This document shows, piece by piece, positions 8,845 through 16,904 of a stretch of DNA of 64,000 bases. The notes beneath the pieces are model-generated. The model had not been told where the DNA came from. It saw nothing but the letters and a program-made list of their open reading frames with translations, and did no database searches. The first letter of the stretch is position 1, and each line of letters begins with the position of its first letter. The DNA comes from a virus: the IMG/VR virus record IMGVR_UViG_3300007770_000007, positions 1 through 64,000 of that record; one strand, given 5' to 3'. The translations under genes were made by a program, and so were the position numbers.

Positions 8845-8892
8845 GGGGGTCTTTCGTGGGTTCGGGTGGGTACTTCTGTGTGGAGGTATCCG

Positions 8893-9162
8893 ATGGAAGA
8901 ACTGGACCAGCGACTGCAACAAGCAATGCAGACCCGTGACCAACTGGCCGCTGATGTTCAGCGGGTTGAGGGTCGTCTCGATGCTGCTCGCACCACTCTC
9001 TCCGAGGTCGAAGAGGCCATCCGGGATAAAGGGCTTGACCCTGCAAAGCTGGATTCGGTCCTGGAAGACCTGCAAGCTCGTTACGCCGAAGGCGTGCAAA
9101 CCTTTGAGCAGGACCTCGAAAAAGCCCAACTCAACCTTACCCCGTATCTGGAGAACCCCTGA
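8893..9162 (+). CDS. Small coiled-coil protein, 89 aa
   Basis: ATG 8893 follows GGAGG. The protein is almost wholly helical, with heptad-like repeats (ELDQRLQQAMQ through DLEKAQLNL). It overlaps the clamp-like gene start by one base (TGATG). No family recognised. As it lies between the two halves of the split Rad50, it could belong to that complex, but this is only positional inference. Confidence 0.75.
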   Translation: MEELDQRLQQAMQTRDQLAADVQRVEGRLDAARTTLSEVEEAIRDKGLDPAKLDSVLEDLQARYAEGVQTFEQDLEKAQLNLTPYLENP

Positions 9163-10316
9163 TGAAGATCGAAGCCGCCAAAGTTGACCTGGAAACCGCC
9201 TTGCAGGTCGCCCGCCTTGTGGTGGGGACAACGGGGAATGACCTCTCCACTCATTATTTGTTCCGGGCCACGGAGGGCGGGGCCGAGGTTCTCGCCTACT
9301 GCCAACGGGTTTTCGCCCGTGCCCCTCTCAAGTGCAGTGTGGAGGGGGATGAGGGGGATGCTTTCACGGTGGAGGCTTGGCGGCTGGACAAGTGGCTTGG
9401 CGGTGTGTCGGGTACTTCCCTTACGCTTGAATCTGGAGAAGGCGGCAAAGTGTCGGCCTCTGGCGGTCGCAGCAAGATCCGGCTTCGCTCTCTTGACCCC
9501 ACCAAGTTCCCTTATTGGGACAACACCTTCTCGGAAGCTGAGGATGCAGGGTGTGTGTCTTCCGTTCAGCTTGCTGCTGCCTTGGGGTACTCCAAGAGGT
9601 TCGTGGCGGCTGAGGACACCACTCGGCCTGCCATTAGTCAGGTGGAGGTGATTGACGGGGTGCTGTGGTCGTCTGATCGACGGACAGTTTCTTTGGTTGA
9701 GGTGGAGGGGCTGGAAAACAGCAACCTTCGCGTTGCAGGGAAGGATGTGAGCACCCTTGCACGGTTCTTGTCTCAATCTGTGGGTCCGGCAGGGGCCAAG
9801 TCATTGGACACCAGCACGGTTTCCTTGTTTCAGCACGATGCTGCCTTTTTCATTGCCCGAGAGGACGGTTCCCATTTGGGTGTTTCGAGGCCGCAGGCTG
9901 AGTTTCCCCTTCTCAAGGTTGATCGAGAAGCTGATGATGAGGCTTCTTTCACGGTGGCTTGTGAGGATCTCCGGTCGGCAGTGTCGGTCCTCTCCGCTTC
10001 TGCCCCCAAGGACAACACCGGAGTGCGTGTACGCGCCAATGGTGAGGGGGTGATCCTGTCGATGTCTTCTGAAGCGGGGGGAGACGATGAGTACCCGGTC
10101 CCGTGTAGCTCTCTGGAGAACGCAGATGTTTTTTCGGAAGAGGGTTTCGTCGTGGACTATTCTTACTTGCTGGGGATCATCGACCATTTCGGTCTTGGTG
10201 ATCTGAACCTTGGCGTCAACCGTCGCGGAAAGGGCGGCTTCGTGGCCTTCCGTCACGCGGAGACCTTCGGCTCTACCGATAGCAACTATCATACGGTGGT
10301 TGTGTGGAGGCAGTAG
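9162..10316 (+). CDS. Sliding-clamp-like protein (DnaN-type processivity factor)
   Basis: 384 residues, close to the length of the three-domain bacterial beta clamp. The N-terminus (KIEAAKVDLETALQVARLVV) has the clamp pattern of a strand followed by a long helix. Repeating beta-alpha units recur near residues 130-150 (SSVQLAAALGYSKRFVA) and 255-275 (ACEDLRSAVSVLSASA), as expected for three similar domains. Clamps encircle DNA and tether polymerases, and the DnaX-like loader gene at 13562 supports this. Similarity is structural in style rather than by signature motif, so the call is moderate. The stop lies 13 bases inside the next gene. Confidence 0.62.
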   Translation: MKIEAAKVDLETALQVARLVVGTTGNDLSTHYLFRATEGGAEVLAYCQRVFARAPLKCSVEGDEGDAFTVEAWRLDKWLGGVSGTSLTLESGEGGKVSASGGRSKIRLRSLDPTKFPYWDNTFSEAEDAGCVSSVQLAAALGYSKRFVAAEDTTRPAISQVEVIDGVLWSSDRRTVSLVEVEGLENSNLRVAGKDVSTLARFLSQSVGPAGAKSLDTSTVSLFQHDAAFFIAREDGSHLGVSRPQAEFPLLKVDREADDEASFTVACEDLRSAVSVLSASAPKDNTGVRVRANGEGVILSMSSEAGGDDEYPVPCSSLENADVFSEEGFVVDYSYLLGIIDHFGLGDLNLGVNRRGKGGFVAFRHAETFGSTDSNYHTVVVWRQ

Positions 10317-10951
10317 GCCATAAGCGACGGCTTGCGGAACTACGCGACAACCTCTCCCGTGCCCAAGGCCGTAGGGATTCCGTTCAGGAGCGCATGGCTT
10401 CAGGGGAGGCCGTGGTTGCGTCCTTGGAAGCCGAGGGGCAAATCCTGGATCGTGTGGCCGACCTTCTGCGTCTTCTCATAGACCAGGAGATCGCCGCCAA
10501 TGCCCAGGCTGCTGAATCGTTGTTGACGGAGGGCCTTCGTACCGTTTTCGATGACATGGACCTTTCAGTTCGCAGTGAGATCGACGTTCAGCGAGGTCGT
10601 GTAGCGGTCAACCTGTTCACAGTCCAAAGACAGCCTGATGGAACCATCACCGATGCCCCTTCGACCGAGGGTTACGGGGGTTCCGTTACAGCCGTACAGT
10701 CGGTGCTTTTGCGTGTGGTTGTGGTGTTGCGTCGAGGTATGCGGCCCTTGCTCTTGCTGGATGAGTCTTTGGGGGCGGTAGCGGAACACTATGTCCCCCG
10801 TGTCGGCCAGTTCCTGACACTGCTCGCTGAACGGGTAGGTATGGATATACTCGCGGTCACCCATAATCGTGTCTTGGTGGAAGCTGCCAACAAGGCGTAC
10901 CGCATCAAAAAGGTTGGAAGCTCGGCCAGCTTTGAAGAGGTCCGTACATGA
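10304..10951 (+). CDS. SbcC/Rad50-like ATPase, C-terminal half
   Basis: 215 residues. It opens with about 80 residues of coiled coil, then carries an ABC signature-like GYGGSVTAVQSV (about residues 122-133), Walker B RPLLLLDESLGAVAE (about 147-161) and an H-loop AVTHNR (about 183-188). There is no Walker A. It therefore completes the protein begun at 4619, with the break at the zinc-hook apex. It starts at GTG inside the clamp-like gene, implying translational coupling, and its stop overlaps the next gene by four bases. The alternative, a separate ABC-type protein, is less likely because the lobe would lack a P-loop. Confidence 0.82.
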   Translation: MEAVGHKRRLAELRDNLSRAQGRRDSVQERMASGEAVVASLEAEGQILDRVADLLRLLIDQEIAANAQAAESLLTEGLRTVFDDMDLSVRSEIDVQRGRVAVNLFTVQRQPDGTITDAPSTEGYGGSVTAVQSVLLRVVVVLRRGMRPLLLLDESLGAVAEHYVPRVGQFLTLLAERVGMDILAVTHNRVLVEAANKAYRIKKVGSSASFEEVRT

Positions 10952-11358
10952 AAAGTGCCGGGGAAGTCGCACAGAAGCTAAAGCAGGCTCGCTTTCGACA
11001 TATCAAGCGAGTTCTGGCCAAGGCCGTGCGTACCTCACCGGATCTTTCTGACGCTGCGAAGGACAACTTGAAGAAGGAGCTAAAGAAAACCTTTGAGGGC
11101 GCTTCTGTCTCAACGATTGCCCCGCTCTATCCTGATGTCGCTGTCTTGATGTGGGTGCTTTCGGATTCGGTGGACACCGAGGACAGCTTGATGCCGGGAG
11201 CAACCCTGGTTGGCTCCTTGGGAGGCATCCCTCTTTGGGCTGACACTCCAGAGGAAGCTGTCCAGGCCCAACACCACCTTGACCGTCTTGTTGACCGTCT
11301 CCAGGAGATAGAGGGGGAGGTGTCGAAACCCTGGTGGAAGAGGGCGTTCTCATGGTGA
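10948..11358 (+). CDS. Hypothetical protein, 136 aa
   Basis: Starts in an ATGA overlap with the Rad50 C-half. The N-terminal 50 residues are basic and helical (KLKQARFRHIKRVLAKAVR), the middle is more hydrophobic (DVAVLMWVLSDSV, GATLVGSLGGIPL), and the end has KPWWKRAFSW. No family recognised. Its tight coupling suggests a link with recombination or replication, with no direct evidence. Confidence 0.7.
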   Translation: MKSAGEVAQKLKQARFRHIKRVLAKAVRTSPDLSDAAKDNLKKELKKTFEGASVSTIAPLYPDVAVLMWVLSDSVDTEDSLMPGATLVGSLGGIPLWADTPEEAVQAQHHLDRLVDRLQEIEGEVSKPWWKRAFSW

Positions 11359-11876
11359 CCCTTACCCAGATGATCCCCTACGACTTGGGCAAGAAGACAC
11401 CTCTTCTTGTAGAGGTTCCGGTGGATCGGGAGTTGGCTCCGTATTTGGTGTCCTCGTCCAAGTCTGCTCTCTGGATTGAACGCCCCCACCCCAACAACTG
11501 TGTTCGGGCTGCGGTGACCAATCACCAAGGTCACGCTAAATCCCTCATCGAGCATATTGCAATCAAAGGGGACGCCGAAGAATGGGGGAACTGCCACCCT
11601 CTGTCAGAGAAGGGGGTTCGGGAGGCCCTGGCCCATCTCCAATACTATGGGTTTGGGGATGTAGAGGTTCTCTTTTCGCCCTCTACCCGCGATGTAGGAA
11701 TCCCCGAGGGTGTCCCGGTTCGAGAAGCTCCTTGGGTTCCTAAAGGGTGGGCGGTTGTGGTTCCTGTTGACCGTTCTTTTGTAGGCACCACCCTCTGCTT
11801 CAAGGAGGGCCTCTTCGCTACGGTGGTTCATAATGCTGCGCGGGGTGTGGCGGTCCTGATTGGCGACCCCGAGTGA
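11352..11876 (+). CDS. Hypothetical protein, 174 aa
   Basis: The ATG at 11352 overlaps the upstream stop by seven bases and has AGAGG at a suitable distance; a GTG 18 bases upstream is possible. The protein is mixed alpha/beta without recognisable motif. A repeated wording, VEVPVDRELAPYLV and VVPVDRSFVGTTLCF, hints at two related halves, as does SALWIERPHPNN. The stop overlaps the primase start (GTGA). Function unknown. Confidence 0.7.
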   Translation: MVTLTQMIPYDLGKKTPLLVEVPVDRELAPYLVSSSKSALWIERPHPNNCVRAAVTNHQGHAKSLIEHIAIKGDAEEWGNCHPLSEKGVREALAHLQYYGFGDVEVLFSPSTRDVGIPEGVPVREAPWVPKGWAVVVPVDRSFVGTTLCFKEGLFATVVHNAARGVAVLIGDPE

Positions 11877-12571
11877 AAAGGTGGCTTCGAGAAGCATTGT
11901 CATCGTTGAGCTTGTCGGAAGATGCGGAAGCATATGTCCTCGGGCGCGGCCTTCCAGAAGCATTGGTGTCTGACATTGGGATTGGGGTTTGGACCCCTCC
12001 CCCTACCTCTGCCCCTGATTCAGATTTTCGAGGATGGCATGGCTCTCTGGTGGTTCCTACTTGGTCTCCGCGAGACGAGGTGGTTGGCTTGGAGTTTCGG
12101 GCGTGGGGGGATCGACCGAAAGCGGTCAAGAAGTACCACCTTCCTGAAGCACGTTGGATTCCCACGTTTGTTGGACTCACTCCTTCCACTTTTCGCCGGA
12201 TCTGGGATGGCGGGGATGTCTGGATAGTCGAGGGGGTCTTTGATCTTGCCTTGGCCCACGCTGTCCCGGATAAGGACGTGGTGCTTGCCACAGGCGGGGC
12301 TGCACTTCGGAAACGCCACCTCCTTTTTCTACAGCGGTATGTTTCTTCTACCTCTTTCGTCCACCTTGTCTTTGACGAGGATGAGACAGGCCGCCGACAG
12401 GCTACGGGGTTCACTGACGAGCGCACGGGGAAGTGGGTTCCGGGGGTCCCCCGTCGTTTGGAGCGGGTGGGCGTCCGGTGTCGGGATGTTCGTTATCGGG
12501 GAGGGAAAGACCCCGGAGAGGTCTGGGAGCGTTCTGGCACCTCTGGCCTGCGGAAAGCCTTTCGGCTTTGA
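11873..12571 (+). CDS. DnaG-type primase, catalytic TOPRIM region without zinc domain
   Basis: 232 residues from GTG 11873. Residues 15-40 (YVLGRGLPEALVSDIGIG) match the RNA-polymerase-domain start of DnaG. The TOPRIM fold shows the Glu motif VWIVEGVFDLALAH (about 115-128) and the DxD motif LVFDEDETGRR (about 165-175). DnaG N-terminal zinc-binding cysteines are absent, and the protein is about half of bacterial length, with no helicase-interaction domain. It would make RNA primers for phage replication, perhaps with a separate zinc protein or helicase outside the window. Another TOPRIM function cannot be fully excluded. Confidence 0.8.
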   Translation: MKRWLREALSSLSLSEDAEAYVLGRGLPEALVSDIGIGVWTPPPTSAPDSDFRGWHGSLVVPTWSPRDEVVGLEFRAWGDRPKAVKKYHLPEARWIPTFVGLTPSTFRRIWDGGDVWIVEGVFDLALAHAVPDKDVVLATGGAALRKRHLLFLQRYVSSTSFVHLVFDEDETGRRQATGFTDERTGKWVPGVPRRLERVGVRCRDVRYRGGKDPGEVWERSGTSGLRKAFRL

Positions 12572-12648
12572 GGGTCTTATTGGGGGGTCTGACCGTCCTG
12601 CTGGCGGGTAAGAGTGTGTGACCCTTTACGGGAGATAGGAGTTTCAAC

Positions 12649-13215
12649 ATGGCTGTTGAGTATTGGAAGGCGAACGACGAGATCCACCAGAAGATCCTGG
12701 ACTTGATTGGGCAGCACCACCCTGACCTTGCTTTGGTGTCGGATGAGGTGGTGTGCGTGTTCCGGGAAAAGGCGGGAAAGACTGGAGGCCAAGTGGTTCT
12801 CGGGTCTTCCAAGAAGGTCGCTCCTCTGGCTAATGCCCTTGCTGGGCAGAGCTTCAAGTTCGTCCTGGAGCTTGCCGCTGATCAGTGGGAGCAGGAGTTG
12901 ACGGGGAAGCAGCGCGAAGCGTTGTTGGACCACCTCCTGACTGCCTGTCGGTGTGAGGAAGATCCCAACAGCGGGGAGTTCAAGTGTTCTGTGGCGAAGC
13001 CTGACATCATGGCTTTCCGTGAGAATGTTGAACGCTACGGAATGTGGTTTCCTCAAGAAGAGGACGAGAGCGCCACACCCGTGATTGAGATGTTCGGAGA
13101 GGCTGACAAAGTGCCGGATCAGCCGACGGACGTGGATGAGATCCTTGATGAACTTCTCGACTCCGATGAAGGAGAGGACCATCTCGGTGAAGCAGACCGT
13201 CTTGGTGACATTTAG
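12649..13215 (+). CDS. Degenerate phage metallopeptidase-like protein with acidic tail
   Basis: 188 residues, with GGAGATAGGAG before ATG 12649. The layout recalls the putative phage metallopeptidase family (PhageMetallopep): FREKAGKTGGQVVLGSSKKV, a W-x-x-L helix, then REALLDHLLTACRC where active members have ALLDHELxH, and later DIMAFRENVERYGMW. The catalytic Glu and second His are replaced here, so it should not bind zinc in the usual way. The C-terminal tail (TDVDEILDELLDSDEGEDH) resembles tails of the RecA and SSB-like proteins. It may have been recruited as a structural partner in replication. Confidence 0.6.
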   Translation: MAVEYWKANDEIHQKILDLIGQHHPDLALVSDEVVCVFREKAGKTGGQVVLGSSKKVAPLANALAGQSFKFVLELAADQWEQELTGKQREALLDHLLTACRCEEDPNSGEFKCSVAKPDIMAFRENVERYGMWFPQEEDESATPVIEMFGEADKVPDQPTDVDEILDELLDSDEGEDHLGEADRLGDI

Positions 13216-13572
13216 GTGTGGGGTCTTGAGACCATAAAGCAGATCAACAAGGAGGCAGCCGAGGCTGCCAGGAAGCGGGAAGCCGCTCCCCATCTTGTTG
13301 TCGAGGCGTCTTCCCTGAAGGAGTGGCCTCCTTTCCCGTTCCCCCACCTTGGCTATGCCTGTGACGACGTAGACAAAACCCACTCCCGGCTGAAGACTTT
13401 CTTCGTAGATTCTTCTGGGTTGGGGGGTCCGGGGGAGCCAGCACTCACCACAGATGCCTTCAAGAAAGCCCTTGCGGAGCTTTTGGAGGCAGAAGGCCCT
13501 CTTCTCTTGGCTCTCGAAGAGGTAGGACAGTTTCAAGTCTATGTAGCGGTATGGCGGGCCAATGGCGTTTGA
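13216..13572 (+). CDS. Hypothetical protein, 118 aa
   Basis: Begins at GTG immediately after the upstream stop. The N-terminus WGLETIKQINKEAAEAARKR, followed by a Pro-rich segment, has the look of small conserved phage proteins whose function I do not know. The last 11 bases overlap dnaX. No clear ribosome binding site is present, so translation probably depends on coupling. Confidence 0.7.
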   Translation: MWGLETIKQINKEAAEAARKREAAPHLVVEASSLKEWPPFPFPHLGYACDDVDKTHSRLKTFFVDSSGLGGPGEPALTTDAFKKALAELLEAEGPLLLALEEVGQFQVYVAVWRANGV

Positions 13573-14956
13573 TACCAAGTATCGACCTCTCACCTATGAC
13601 GAGGTGCTGGGACAGGACGCCACAGTAGAGGTCTTGCGCCAGTTCGTGCGTGAGGGTCGGGGCTTCCACCAATCCTATGTATTCTGCGGGCAACACGGCT
13701 CTGGCAAGACCACCTTGGGTCGCATCCTGGCCCGCTCACTCCTTTGCGAGAACCCCCAAGAAGGAGGGCCTTGCGACTCTTGCACCTCTTGCATCTCTAT
13801 TCTGGAGAAGGGTGCTTCAGAATGCTTTGTCGAACTCGATGCTGCCACGAAGTCAGGCAAGGCTGACGTAGCCAAGATTGTAGAGGACATCGGATACGCC
13901 ACCTTTAGCGGTAAGCGGTGCATTTACCTCTTTGACGAAGCACACCGGCTTTCCAAGCAGGCGCTCGATGCGCTGTTGAAGCCGATGGAGGATTGTGTCC
14001 AGGGGGTCGAGGACAAACAGTTGGTGTGCATCTTTGCCACCACAGAGCCAGACAAGATGCGCTCTACTATCTTTTCTCGATGCGCCCCGGCCTTCGTCAT
14101 CAGGCAGGTGAGTTCCAAGGCCATTGGGGAGCGATTGGCACAGGTCTGTTCCCAGGAAGGCTTGGAGTATGAGTTGCCTGCCTTGGAGCTTATCGCTGAC
14201 CACAGCGAGAGCCATATTCGTGACGCCCTCAAGATGGTCGAGGGCGTTTCTATGGTGGGGCCTGTAACCACCGCTGCGGTTTCATCGTATCTTCGCCTGG
14301 ACGCTAACCAGTTGGTGTGGGACCTTCTCCAGAGCATCAAGGCTGACTTGCCGATGGCGTTGCTCTCAGCCAAGACCTTGTCCGATGAGGTTTCCCCCTC
14401 CGTAGCCTACGAGCGCATCGCGGCAGCCGCTCTTCTGGCTTATGAGACAACGCTGGGGGTGGGGAAAGTTCCTCGCTACTGGGACGAGGAACAAGTGGCG
14501 GCATTGGGGTCTTCTTTAGGAGAGGGCCTGTTGCCTATCGCAGAGGTTTTCGCGGCCCCTCCCCGTCGCCCCACAAGGCGTTCCCTTGTGCTTGACGTTG
14601 CCCGTTCGCATCACGGGACCGGGGTCTTTGTGGCAGCCCCCGGAATCACGCCTGCCGCACCCTCTACACAACGGGAAGACTTGTCACTGTCAAGGGTGGG
14701 TACTGTTGACAGACGTAAGGAGTCTGCTCGTGCTGCCCACACCACTAAATCAGGGGTTTTCGTTGATCCTCGTGCTGTTGGAAGCGGTACAGGGGTCGGC
14801 AAGCAGCCGGTTTCACGGGACAAACCGCCTACTATCAACGATTCAAGCGCCGCTCTTGAGCCGCATGTTTTCCAGACCATCCTTCAAGTCCGTCTGGCAG
14901 AGTTGAGGCGGCAACGTGGCAGATTCTCGGGACGAAACAACATGGGTGGTTCTTGA
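13562..14956 (+). CDS. dnaX: DNA polymerase III gamma/tau-like clamp loader
   Basis: 464 residues. It opens with FDTKYRPLTYDEVLGQD, typical of DnaX. Walker A GQHGSGKTT is near residue 42, a four-Cys zinc module (CENPQEGGPCDSCTSC) near 62-77, Walker B YLFDEAHRLS near 121, and the SRC motif (IFSRCAP) near 171. These features define the AAA+ loader subunit that opens the sliding clamp. Residues 330-464 are low-complexity and basic and may bind polymerase or helicase. The gene overlaps both neighbours. It supports reading the product at 9162 as a clamp. Confidence 0.92.
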   Translation: MAFDTKYRPLTYDEVLGQDATVEVLRQFVREGRGFHQSYVFCGQHGSGKTTLGRILARSLLCENPQEGGPCDSCTSCISILEKGASECFVELDAATKSGKADVAKIVEDIGYATFSGKRCIYLFDEAHRLSKQALDALLKPMEDCVQGVEDKQLVCIFATTEPDKMRSTIFSRCAPAFVIRQVSSKAIGERLAQVCSQEGLEYELPALELIADHSESHIRDALKMVEGVSMVGPVTTAAVSSYLRLDANQLVWDLLQSIKADLPMALLSAKTLSDEVSPSVAYERIAAAALLAYETTLGVGKVPRYWDEEQVAALGSSLGEGLLPIAEVFAAPPRRPTRRSLVLDVARSHHGTGVFVAAPGITPAAPSTQREDLSLSRVGTVDRRKESARAAHTTKSGVFVDPRAVGSGTGVGKQPVSRDKPPTINDSSAALEPHVFQTILQVRLAELRRQRGRFSGRNNMGGS

Positions 14957-15461
14957 ACTGACAAGGCTCGGGGAGCAGAAGGCAGAGGAGGGAGAGCTTC
15001 CTGTGCTGCTGCAAGACGCCCTGAATGTTGGAAACGACTGGCCCGTGTTCGTTCCCTGCGTGGTCTACGAGCGTGACAACACGCGCATTGTCCTCAATAT
15101 GATGGAGGGCTACGTTTTTGTCGCTGCCGGGTTACCAGAGAGTACCTACATCGCTCTCGAACACGATTGCGCCTACATCCGTCAAGTGTTGTGTCACCAC
15201 CAACAGGGTGGTGTGGCCGTTCTATCAACGATTCCTGATTCAAACCTTGACGAGATACGGGCCGGTCTTCGTAAAATGATCGCGGTGGAGATTGAAACGG
15301 GTATGCAGGTCGAGGTGGTGGACGGGCCATACGCGGGGTTGTCTGGAAACGTGGTAGAGCTTGAGGGGGACAATGCTCATGTCTACGTTGAGATGAGGTC
15401 CCTCAAGGCTATACGGTCCATTCCTCGCACCGTACTTCGGCCTAAAACAGCAAACGGGTAG
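14916..15461 (+). CDS. NusG-like transcription factor (NGN plus KOW)
   Basis: 181 residues from GTG 14916, overlapping the end of dnaX by 41 bases. WPVFVPCVVYERDNTRIVL followed by EGYVFVAAGLPE near residue 65 resembles the NGN domain of NusG/RfaH. Residues about 128-175 form a KOW domain with MQVEVVDGPYAGLSGNVVEL. NusG-type factors bind RNA polymerase and change elongation or termination. Next to a sigma-like gene, it is likely part of phage transcription control, for example read-through of terminators. Confidence 0.78.
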   Translation: MADSRDETTWVVLELTRLGEQKAEEGELPVLLQDALNVGNDWPVFVPCVVYERDNTRIVLNMMEGYVFVAAGLPESTYIALEHDCAYIRQVLCHHQQGGVAVLSTIPDSNLDEIRAGLRKMIAVEIETGMQVEVVDGPYAGLSGNVVELEGDNAHVYVEMRSLKAIRSIPRTVLRPKTANG

Positions 15462-15468
15462 GTGGCGA

Positions 15469-16083
15469 ATGTCGAGTAGTTATTGGTGCGGACATAAGAT
15501 TTTAGATCCGCAAGACATGGAGCGTCAGTTCTCCACGGAGGACAGTCTGGCTCACCTTGACTGCACCGGCACCGAGTACATGTCGGAGAGCCGCACCTCC
15601 CAGTTGGCCGAGGTTCGCGCCGTTCTCGACTCCATCCCTCCCAGGGAAGCAGATTTCGTTGAACTGTATTTCTTCAAGCGGGTTCGGCAGACGGCTATCG
15701 CAGACATCTTCAATGTCTCACAGCCCACGGTCTGCTATCGGCTCCAGCGTGCAGCGGCCCGAATCAAGTATCTTTTGGGTCTTCCTGAACATGATTTGGG
15801 CGAGATGCGCGTGGAACTCTCGAAGGTTCTCGGTGATCCGGTCGATGTTGACGTCATGATCGGGATGGTCGAGACCACTTGCCAGAGCGAGGTAGCCAAG
15901 AGGATGGGGGTTTCCCAAGGCTTTGTCCGTCATCGCTTCCTCCGCACAATCGCTGCTTTGGAGCAGATGCCGGGGATGGACGGGTACGTTGCTGTGTTCA
16001 AGCATGTGTCGGGGAACTTGAACATTCTTCGCGAGGTACAGCGGGCCAAGTGGTCTGAACCGGTGATTTACTTGGTTACCTGA
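15469..16083 (+). CDS. Sigma-region-4-like protein with two helix-turn-helix motifs
   Basis: 204 residues, with AGGTGG upstream. Residues about 46-100 (LDSIPPREADFVELYFFKRVRQTAIADIFNVSQPTVCYRL in pattern) match sigma-70 region 4: acidic/aromatic helix, then a helix-turn-helix with SQPTV. A second helix-turn-helix lies near residues 137-158 (SEVAKRMGVSQGFVRHRFL). Region 2 is not recognised in the first 40 residues. It could act as a phage late sigma or as a coactivator bridging host polymerase to phage promoters. It would be a natural reader of the repeated 18-base motif found before virion genes. Confidence 0.7.
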   Translation: MSSSYWCGHKILDPQDMERQFSTEDSLAHLDCTGTEYMSESRTSQLAEVRAVLDSIPPREADFVELYFFKRVRQTAIADIFNVSQPTVCYRLQRAAARIKYLLGLPEHDLGEMRVELSKVLGDPVDVDVMIGMVETTCQSEVAKRMGVSQGFVRHRFLRTIAALEQMPGMDGYVAVFKHVSGNLNILREVQRAKWSEPVIYLVT

Positions 16084-16144
16084 TCTCGGTGTTCCTCTTA
16101 TTGAGCATGTCCCGTGAAGGGCGCGTTCCTTCGGAGGACAAGTT

Positions 16145-16459
16145 ATGCCGAAGTCAAAACCTTCTCACCGCCGCGTGGCTATGGCGAAGCGGCTGGCGCG
16201 AAGATGGATCAAGGCCAACGTGCGCCCCGAGTACCGGATCACCGTGTACATGGGTCCCAAGGGTCTTCGCAATCTTCCGGGACTCCTCCGTTCTTTCCGT
16301 GATGGCAAGATCAAGGTTGGATCTGTAGACCCTGTTCGCGATCTCGGAGTCAAAGCCGGGTTTGATCATGTTGAACTTTGGTCAGCTAACCGTGAAGGGC
16401 TTGTCGAGTTGGACGAGTGGCTTCAGGCGGTGGGCTGTGAAACAACTGGCGTTTGGTAG
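16145..16459 (+). CDS. Hypothetical basic protein, 104 aa
   Basis: ATG 16145 with GGAGGAC upstream. The N-terminal 25 residues are very basic (PKSKPSHRRVAMAKRLARR), followed by an alpha/beta segment (GFDHVELWSANREGLVELDEWL). No family recognised. It lies at the border between replication and structural genes. Confidence 0.72.
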   Translation: MPKSKPSHRRVAMAKRLARRWIKANVRPEYRITVYMGPKGLRNLPGLLRSFRDGKIKVGSVDPVRDLGVKAGFDHVELWSANREGLVELDEWLQAVGCETTGVW

Positions 16460-16467
16460 GGGGGATC

Positions 16468-16896
16468 ATGGCTGCCGCATTGGTTCTTTCGGAGTTTAGT
16501 TACACGTCTGGGTCTGCTTCGGACCAGTACCTATTCACGGTCGTTTCCGACTCCCAAGGCAACCTTTCAGTGCGCGACATCCAGAATGCTTACGGCATGG
16601 TGGTAAGTCCGTACTCCCGTATCCCCAAATCCGTTGAAGACGACATTCATTCCGCAATCTCACAGGTGGAGGCGCTAATGGCTGCTACATCCGCAGTGAA
16701 CGGCACTCTCACGTTCACTGATTCGCACGAAGAAACCTTCACGTTTGTAGAGGCCATGACGGACGCGCACTACCGCGTCGTGCTTTCCAGTGACGCCTTT
16801 GTTCCGTTGCGGATTAGTGCCCAGACGACCACAACTTTTACTGTCCAAGCCGGTGCCGACTTTTCAGGCACTGTGGGCTTCGACGTGTTCGTGTGA
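16468..16896 (+). CDS. Putative virion protein, beta-rich, 142 aa
   Basis: ATG 16468 follows GGGGGATC. The protein is Ser/Thr-rich and mostly predicted beta strand (GTLTFTDSHEETFTFV, TTTTFTVQAGADFSGTVGF), the style of phage fibre or decoration domains. It is directly followed by a beta-helix protein gene, so a common role on the virion surface is plausible. No signature domain. Confidence 0.65.
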   Translation: MAAALVLSEFSYTSGSASDQYLFTVVSDSQGNLSVRDIQNAYGMVVSPYSRIPKSVEDDIHSAISQVEALMAATSAVNGTLTFTDSHEETFTFVEAMTDAHYRVVLSSDAFVPLRISAQTTTTFTVQAGADFSGTVGFDVFV

Positions 16897-16904
16897 GGTA
16901 GAAG

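Noticed and set aside
12577-13593. Minus-strand frame of 338 codons over the metallopeptidase-like gene
   Set aside because: It crosses three well-placed plus-strand genes and has no recognisable domain.
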